From contig CAKVBE010000029.1 of NCBI GenBank assembly GCA_934725005.1, forward strand, positions 1-9,696: a stretch of 9,696 bases of DNA. The letters run 5' to 3'. This stretch comes from an uncultured Rickettsiales bacterium. GTDB lineage: Bacteria; Pseudomonadota; Alphaproteobacteria; Rickettsiales; UBA1997. This document shows, in pieces, positions 6,369 through 9,696 of this stretch (its first letter is position 1; each line of letters opens with the position of its first letter). Both the position numbers and the translations under genes were made by a program. The notes below the pieces were generated by a model that saw nothing but the letters and a program-made list of their open reading frames with translations, did not search any database and was not told where the DNA came from.

Positions 6369-7463
6369 ATGCTGAAAATACTTCATATTTTTACTAATAT
6401 GAATTACGTATATACGGAGGCTTTAATAGAACTTTTTTATAATTATGTACAGAATTGTTATCATGAATTTTTAATATGTGATGCAAAAGAAAATGTTCCA
6501 AAAACAATCCGAGAAAAAGATGAGGAACAATTGCGAATACACTATTTAGAAGATGGAAATATTAGATTAGAATATAGAGAGATAAAAAAATATCAAAAAG
6601 ATTTTGATTATACAATATATCATTTTTTACCTAATGATATATTGCTTCATGAATATTATAAACACCATAAAAAATTTTTAAAGAATACTATTTGGAGAAT
6701 TTGGGGAGCTGATTTATATAATTGGGAAAAAAAAGGAATTCAGGGTTTCTTTTTTAACGCTATTAGGAGAAAAACGCGGAAAGAAATACCTTATGTGATA
6801 GCAGAACCAATGGATATACCAGAATATAAAAAACAATTTGGAGAAAAGACTTTTTTATTGGGACCAGATCCTAAGGGATATGATGTTACATTTTTAAATA
6901 ATCATTATGAAAGTAAAAAAGATAATGCAGTGTATATCTTAGTTGGACATAGTGCAGTTAAAACATTACATCATAAAGAAATATTGACTAAATTGGTTGG
7001 TTATAAAGATAGAAACATAAAAATAATATTGCCAATGAATTATGGAGATATGAATTATGCAAAAGATGTATATAATTATGCTGTTTCGCTTTTTACCCAA
7101 GAAAAGGTTATTTGGATACAAGAAAAAATGGATTTAGGAGAATATGTGAAATTATTGTGGAAATGTGATATACAAATTATTCATTCTGAAAGACAAATAG
7201 CTATGGGAAATATAACGATGATGATGTATATGAAAAAAAAGATTTTTTTAATGCAAGATTCCATTATGGATGAGTATTACAGAAAAAAGGAGGGGCTAGA
7301 TATATATAATAGTTCTGAAATAGGAAATACATCGTTTGAAGAATTTGTAAAAAATATTTATAGTGAAAAGAACAGAATGTTTGCAATTGAAGAAATAGAT
7401 ATTAATTCTATTGCAAAAGCTTGGAAAGAAACATTTGAATTTTTAAAAAGTAAGAGGAAATAA
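6369..7463 (+). CDS. wecF: WecF-like Fuc4NAc transferase (GT56 family)
   Basis: From the ATG at 6369 the protein has 364 residues, close to the usual length of TDP-N-acetylfucosamine:lipid II transferases. E. coli WecF adds Fuc4NAc to the lipid-linked ManNAcA-GlcNAc of enterobacterial common antigen. Family marks are WRIWGADLYNW (about 109-119), ILVGHSAVKTLHHKEIL (190-206), ILPMNYGDMNYAKDV (220-234) and the region around YVKLLWKCDIQIIHSERQIAMGNI. These correspond to the WecF blocks WxIWGxDLY, ILVGNS, VPMxY and LLxxCDxxxxxxRQxxxG. There are no membrane spans, so it probably acts at the inner face of the membrane. It lies 3 nt before the WecE-like gene, and the pair make and use the same rare sugar, which supports both calls. 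AT content is extreme (two sampled 60-nt lines are 22-23% GC), suggesting transfer. The exact acceptor, and whether Fuc4N or Fuc4NAc is moved, are inferred. Confidence 0.82.
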   Translation: MLKILHIFTNMNYVYTEALIELFYNYVQNCYHEFLICDAKENVPKTIREKDEEQLRIHYLEDGNIRLEYREIKKYQKDFDYTIYHFLPNDILLHEYYKHHKKFLKNTIWRIWGADLYNWEKKGIQGFFFNAIRRKTRKEIPYVIAEPMDIPEYKKQFGEKTFLLGPDPKGYDVTFLNNHYESKKDNAVYILVGHSAVKTLHHKEILTKLVGYKDRNIKIILPMNYGDMNYAKDVYNYAVSLFTQEKVIWIQEKMDLGEYVKLLWKCDIQIIHSERQIAMGNITMMMYMKKKIFLMQDSIMDEYYRKKEGLDIYNSSEIGNTSFEEFVKNIYSEKNRMFAIEEIDINSIAKAWKETFEFLKSKRK

Positions 7464-7466
7464 GAA

Positions 7467-8603
7467 ATGATACAATTTAATATACCGCCGTTTATTGGAA
7501 ATGAAGTTAAATATATGAAAGAAGCTGTTGAAAATCAAAAAATATGTGGAGATGGACCATTTACAAAAAAGTGTGATGAATGGATGGAAAAAAAATTTAG
7601 AGCTGAAAAAGTATTATTAACAACCAGTGGTTCGGCAGCTTTGGATATGGCAGCGTTTCTTTGTAATTTGAAAGCCTCAGATGAGGTTATTCTACCTAGT
7701 TTTACCTTTTCTAGTACTGCTAATTCCTTTGTTTTGGCAGGAGCAAAATTAGTTTTTGTTGATATTAGACCAGATACAATGAATATTGATGAAAAAAAAA
7801 TTGAAAGTGCTATTACTGATAAAACAAAAGTTATATGTGTGGTACATTATGCTGGAGTAGCATGTGAAATGGATGAAATCATGGCAATTGCAAGGAGACA
7901 CAATCTACTTGTTGTTGAAGATGCGGCACAAGGAGTAATGAGTAGTTATAAAGGAAAAGCGCTGGGAACAATTGGTGATTTTGGATGTTATTCTTTTCAT
8001 GAGACAAAAAATTATTCTATGGGAGAGGGCGGAGCGATTATTATAAATAACAAAGATTATATTGAAAAAGCCGAAATTCTTCGCGAAAAAGGAACAAATA
8101 GGACACAATTTTTTCGTGGACAAGTGGCAAAATATAATTGGGTTGATTTTGGTGATAGTTACTTGCAAAGCGATTTGAATGCAGCATATCTCTGGGCACA
8201 GTTGGAAAGTGCAGATAAAATTAATACTAATAGGTTATTAACTTGGAAGCAATATTTCGATGCATTAAAAAGTTTAGAAGAGCTTGGAATGATAGAACTT
8301 CCAACGGTTCCAAAAGGCTGCATACATAATGCACATATGTTTTATATTAAATGTAAAGATATAGATATAAGAAAAGAATATATAGAATACATGAAAGAGA
8401 ATGAAATCCAATGTGTATTTCATTATGTTCCATTACACAGTGCACCAGCAGGATTGAAATTCGGGCGTTTTTCAGGAAAAGACGAATTTACTACTTCAGA
8501 AAGTAATAAATTAGTAAGACTTCCAATGTACTATAATATGAAAAAGGCAGATTTACAAAAGGTAATTGATAAAACAAAAAAATTTTTTATGAAAGAAAAG
8601 TAA
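7467..8603 (+). CDS. wecE: dTDP-4-amino-4,6-dideoxygalactose transaminase
   Basis: WecE/RffA converts dTDP-4-keto-6-deoxy-D-glucose and glutamate to dTDP-4-amino-4,6-dideoxy-D-galactose (dTDP-Fuc4N) with PLP, in the cytoplasm. The 378-residue protein follows E. coli WecE, as I recall it, almost block by block: GDGPFTKKC (28-36), FVDIRPDTMNIDE (97-109), VHYAGVACEMD (126-136), VVEDAAQGVMS (149-159), the PLP-lysine segment SFHETKNY with Lys181, EKGTNRTQFFRGQV (207-220), and FHYVPLHSAPAG (318-329). Asp152 should hold the PLP ring nitrogen. This agreement is far better than to generic DegT/DnrJ/EryC1 aminotransferases. The ATG follows AGAGG (7453-7457) and starts 3 nt after the WecF-like stop, so translation is probably coupled. 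RmlA and RmlB, which make its substrate, are not in this window, nor is the WecD acetyltransferase. The product call is strong. Confidence 0.94.
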   Translation: MIQFNIPPFIGNEVKYMKEAVENQKICGDGPFTKKCDEWMEKKFRAEKVLLTTSGSAALDMAAFLCNLKASDEVILPSFTFSSTANSFVLAGAKLVFVDIRPDTMNIDEKKIESAITDKTKVICVVHYAGVACEMDEIMAIARRHNLLVVEDAAQGVMSSYKGKALGTIGDFGCYSFHETKNYSMGEGGAIIINNKDYIEKAEILREKGTNRTQFFRGQVAKYNWVDFGDSYLQSDLNAAYLWAQLESADKINTNRLLTWKQYFDALKSLEELGMIELPTVPKGCIHNAHMFYIKCKDIDIRKEYIEYMKENEIQCVFHYVPLHSAPAGLKFGRFSGKDEFTTSESNKLVRLPMYYNMKKADLQKVIDKTKKFFMKEK

Positions 8604-8740
8604 TGCTAGGGTCTGATTCTGTGAAGGACATATAAAAAGAAATATCTTTAAAGGATTTCTAAAAGAAATATAAAATTACAAGCTTAGGGAAAAACGAAAC
8701 TTAGTAGTCTGATTCATTAAATGTGAACTTTGCGAATAGA

Positions 8741-8872
8741 TTACACTAAATTCAATATATCGAATAAAGAGTTTTTCTCTAATTTCAACCAATCCAATTA
8801 GTGTAACCGATACACTTAATTGGATTGGTTTTCAAATAGCGTATTTTTGATATTTTAAGGTTTTAGTGTAAC
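8741..8872. repeat. Inverted TTACACTAA/TTAGTGTAA repeats framing a palindrome
   Basis: TTACACTAAA (8741-8750) and TTTAGTGTAA (8862-8871) are perfect inverted 10-mers bounding 131 bp. A further TTAGTGTAAC (8798-8807), identical to 8863-8872, lies inside the central palindrome, and the opposite arm gives a fourth, imperfect copy (TACACTTAA, 8811-8819). This arrangement suits either a miniature inverted-repeat (MITE-like) element or a multi-site operator upstream of ugd. No clear target-site duplication flanks it. Confidence 0.45.
8787..8830. terminator. 19-bp stem-loop; possible terminator after wecE
   Basis: AACCAATCCAATTAGTGTA (8787-8805) pairs with 8811-8830 along its whole length, with one bulged T in the right arm and a 5-nt loop (ACCGA). 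It is the strongest hairpin in the window. The right arm ends GGTT and is followed by TTCAAATAGCG, so the T-run is short for an intrinsic terminator, and it lies 184 nt past the wecE stop. A terminator, a transposon-like palindrome and a protein-binding site all remain possible; the hairpin is certain, the role is not. Confidence 0.4.
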
Positions 8873-8917
8873 AAATGTGTAAAACAAAAGGTCGCATAAA
8901 AAATCGGATATGTAGAA

Positions 8918-8923
8918 GAGGAG
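8918..8923 (+). promoter_or_regulatory. RBS fixing the ugd start at 8933
   Basis: GAGGAG lies 9 nt before the ATG at 8933. Another ATG at 8929 is in a different frame and stops after 18 codons. The family N-terminus [12 protein letters not shown] begins exactly at 8933. Confidence 0.85.
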
Positions 8924-8932
8924 TTTTAATGT

Positions 8933-9696
8933 ATGAAGATAGCAGTAGCAGGTACAGGATATGTAGGCTTATCGCTTGCAATACTTTTATCACAGAATCA
9001 TGAAGTAATGGCTGTAGATATTATTCCGGAGAAAGTAGAGCTGATCAATCAGAGAAAATCTCCGATCCAGGATGAATATATTCAGAAATATCTGGCAGAG
9101 AAGGATTTGAATCTTACTGCTACTTTGGATGCGGAAGCGGCATATAAGGATGCGGATTTTGTGGTGATTGCAGCGCCTACCAATTATGACAGCAAGAAGA
9201 ATTTCTTTGACACTTCTGCAGTAGAGGCGGTTATCAAATTGGTGATCCAGTATAATCCGGATGCTGTTATGGTTATTAAGTCTACAATTCCGGTAGGTTA
9301 TACGGCGAGCGTGAGAGAGAAGTTTCACTGCGATAATATTATTTTCAGCCCTGAATTCTTAAGGGAATCGAAGGCACTGTATGACAATCTGTATCCATCC
9401 AGAATTATTGTTGGAACAGATGTGCAGAATGCGAGACTTGTAAAAGCTGCAAATACTTTTGCGGGACTTTTGCAGGAGGGGGCTATTAAGGAAAATATTG
9501 ATACTTTAATCATGGGATTTACAGAGGCTGAGGCTGTGAAGCTGTTTGCGAATACATATCTGGCTTTGCGTGTGTCTTATTTTAATGAACTGGATACTTA
9601 TGCAGAGATGAAAGGTTTAAATACGCAGCAGATCATCAATGGCGTATGTCTGGATCCGCGTATTGGTTCCCATTATAATAATCCGTCTTTTGGATA
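8933..9696 (+). CDS. ugd: UDP-glucose 6-dehydrogenase, 3' end cut by window edge
   Basis: Ugd oxidises UDP-glucose to UDP-glucuronate with two NAD+ in the cytoplasm, supplying an acidic sugar donor. The 254 visible residues contain the NAD-binding GTGYVG (7-12), APTNYD (81-86), KSTIPVG (116-122), [15 protein letters not shown] (138-152), [19 protein letters not shown] (203-221) with Lys203, and the catalytic cysteine Cys239 in GVCLDPRIG. About 130-150 C-terminal residues lie beyond the window. The sequence follows the E. coli/Streptococcus Ugd type closely rather than WecC (UDP-ManNAc dehydrogenase), although its neighbours are WecE- and WecF-like. GC is clearly higher than in the preceding five genes (sampled 60-nt lines 37-50%), so it probably belongs to the conserved flank of the locus. 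It has its own good ribosome binding site after a 329-nt gap and may have its own promoter. Confidence 0.95.
   Translation, partial: MKIAVAGTGYVGLSLAILLSQNHEVMAVDIIPEKVELINQRKSPIQDEYIQKYLAEKDLNLTATLDAEAAYKDADFVVIAAPTNYDSKKNFFDTSAVEAVIKLVIQYNPDAVMVIKSTIPVGYTASVREKFHCDNIIFSPEFLRESKALYDNLYPSRIIVGTDVQNARLVKAANTFAGLLQEGAIKENIDTLIMGFTEAEAVKLFANTYLALRVSYFNELDTYAEMKGLNTQQIINGVCLDPRIGSHYNNPSFG

Larger units (their letters stand above)
8604..8932. other. 329-nt gap before ugd
   Basis: No ORF is visible. The first 110 nt are AT-rich with two direct repeats: AAAAGAAATAT (8635-8645, 8661-8671) and GTCTGATTC (8611-8619, 8707-8715). The next 130 nt hold a long inverted repeat and several TTAGTGTAA-like words, described separately. 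A poor promoter candidate, TTGATA (8847-8852), 16 nt, TAACAA (8869-8874), overlaps the last of these words. The ugd ribosome binding site ends the gap. The change from AT-rich cassette to GC-richer ugd falls here. Confidence 0.6.

Noticed and set aside
8635..8671. AAAAGAAATAT repeated twice
   Set aside because: Two short AT-only-type copies in an AT-rich gap; easily chance and not a CRISPR or satellite array.
8990..9513. Two minus-strand open frames inside ugd
   Set aside because: They are antisense shadows of a gene whose + strand translation has all Ugd motifs.
8933..9696. Ugd read as WecC (UDP-ManNAc dehydrogenase) to complete an ECA set
   Set aside because: Motifs such as [30 protein letters not shown] and GVCLDPRIG match UDP-glucose dehydrogenases closely; WecC differs in these blocks.

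Overview
The window is the late part of a Wzx/Wzy-type surface-polysaccharide (capsule, exopolysaccharide or O-antigen-like) locus. All nine protein genes are on the + strand. The low GC content, strong AGGAGG-type ribosome binding sites and an EpsG-family polymerase suggest an anaerobic, low-GC Gram-positive Clostridia, probably Lachnospiraceae. That placement is an inference from style, not from a marker gene.

Layout, left to right. A HAD-family hydrolase enters from the left edge (1-601, 5' end missing). A family-4 glycosyltransferase follows 12 nt later (614-1693). A 516-nt non-coding stretch (1694-2209) contains an unusually GC-rich block full of hairpins. Next come a family-2 glycosyltransferase (2210-3229) and an EpsG/Wzy-like polymerase (best start 3244, end 4353). 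A 227-nt gap with mutually exclusive hairpins precedes the Wzx flippase (4581-6008). A 360-nt gap with three consecutive stem-loops precedes a WecF-like Fuc4NAc transferase (best start 6369, end 7463). It is followed 3 nt later by a WecE-like sugar aminotransferase (7467-8603). A 329-nt gap with a long inverted repeat and four TTAGTGTAA-like words leads to UDP-glucose 6-dehydrogenase (8933 onward, cut by the right edge).

How the genes work together. WecE would turn dTDP-4-keto-6-deoxyglucose into dTDP-4-amino-4,6-dideoxygalactose (dTDP-Fuc4N). The WecF-like enzyme would add that sugar, or its N-acetyl form, to a lipid-linked oligosaccharide also built by the GT2 and GT4 enzymes. Wzx would flip the finished unit, EpsG/Wzy would polymerise it, and Ugd would supply UDP-glucuronate. 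The initiating phosphosugar transferase, RmlA/RmlB and a WecD-type N-acetyltransferase are not in this window.

The flanking genes (GT4, Ugd) are visibly richer in GC than the central block (2210-8603). Hand counts of single 60-nt lines give roughly 37-50% against 22-23%. This fits an AT-rich serotype cassette inserted between more conserved genes. The most unusual material is in the four long intergenic gaps. Each sits at a functional boundary and carries structured or repeated sequence that no gene explains.
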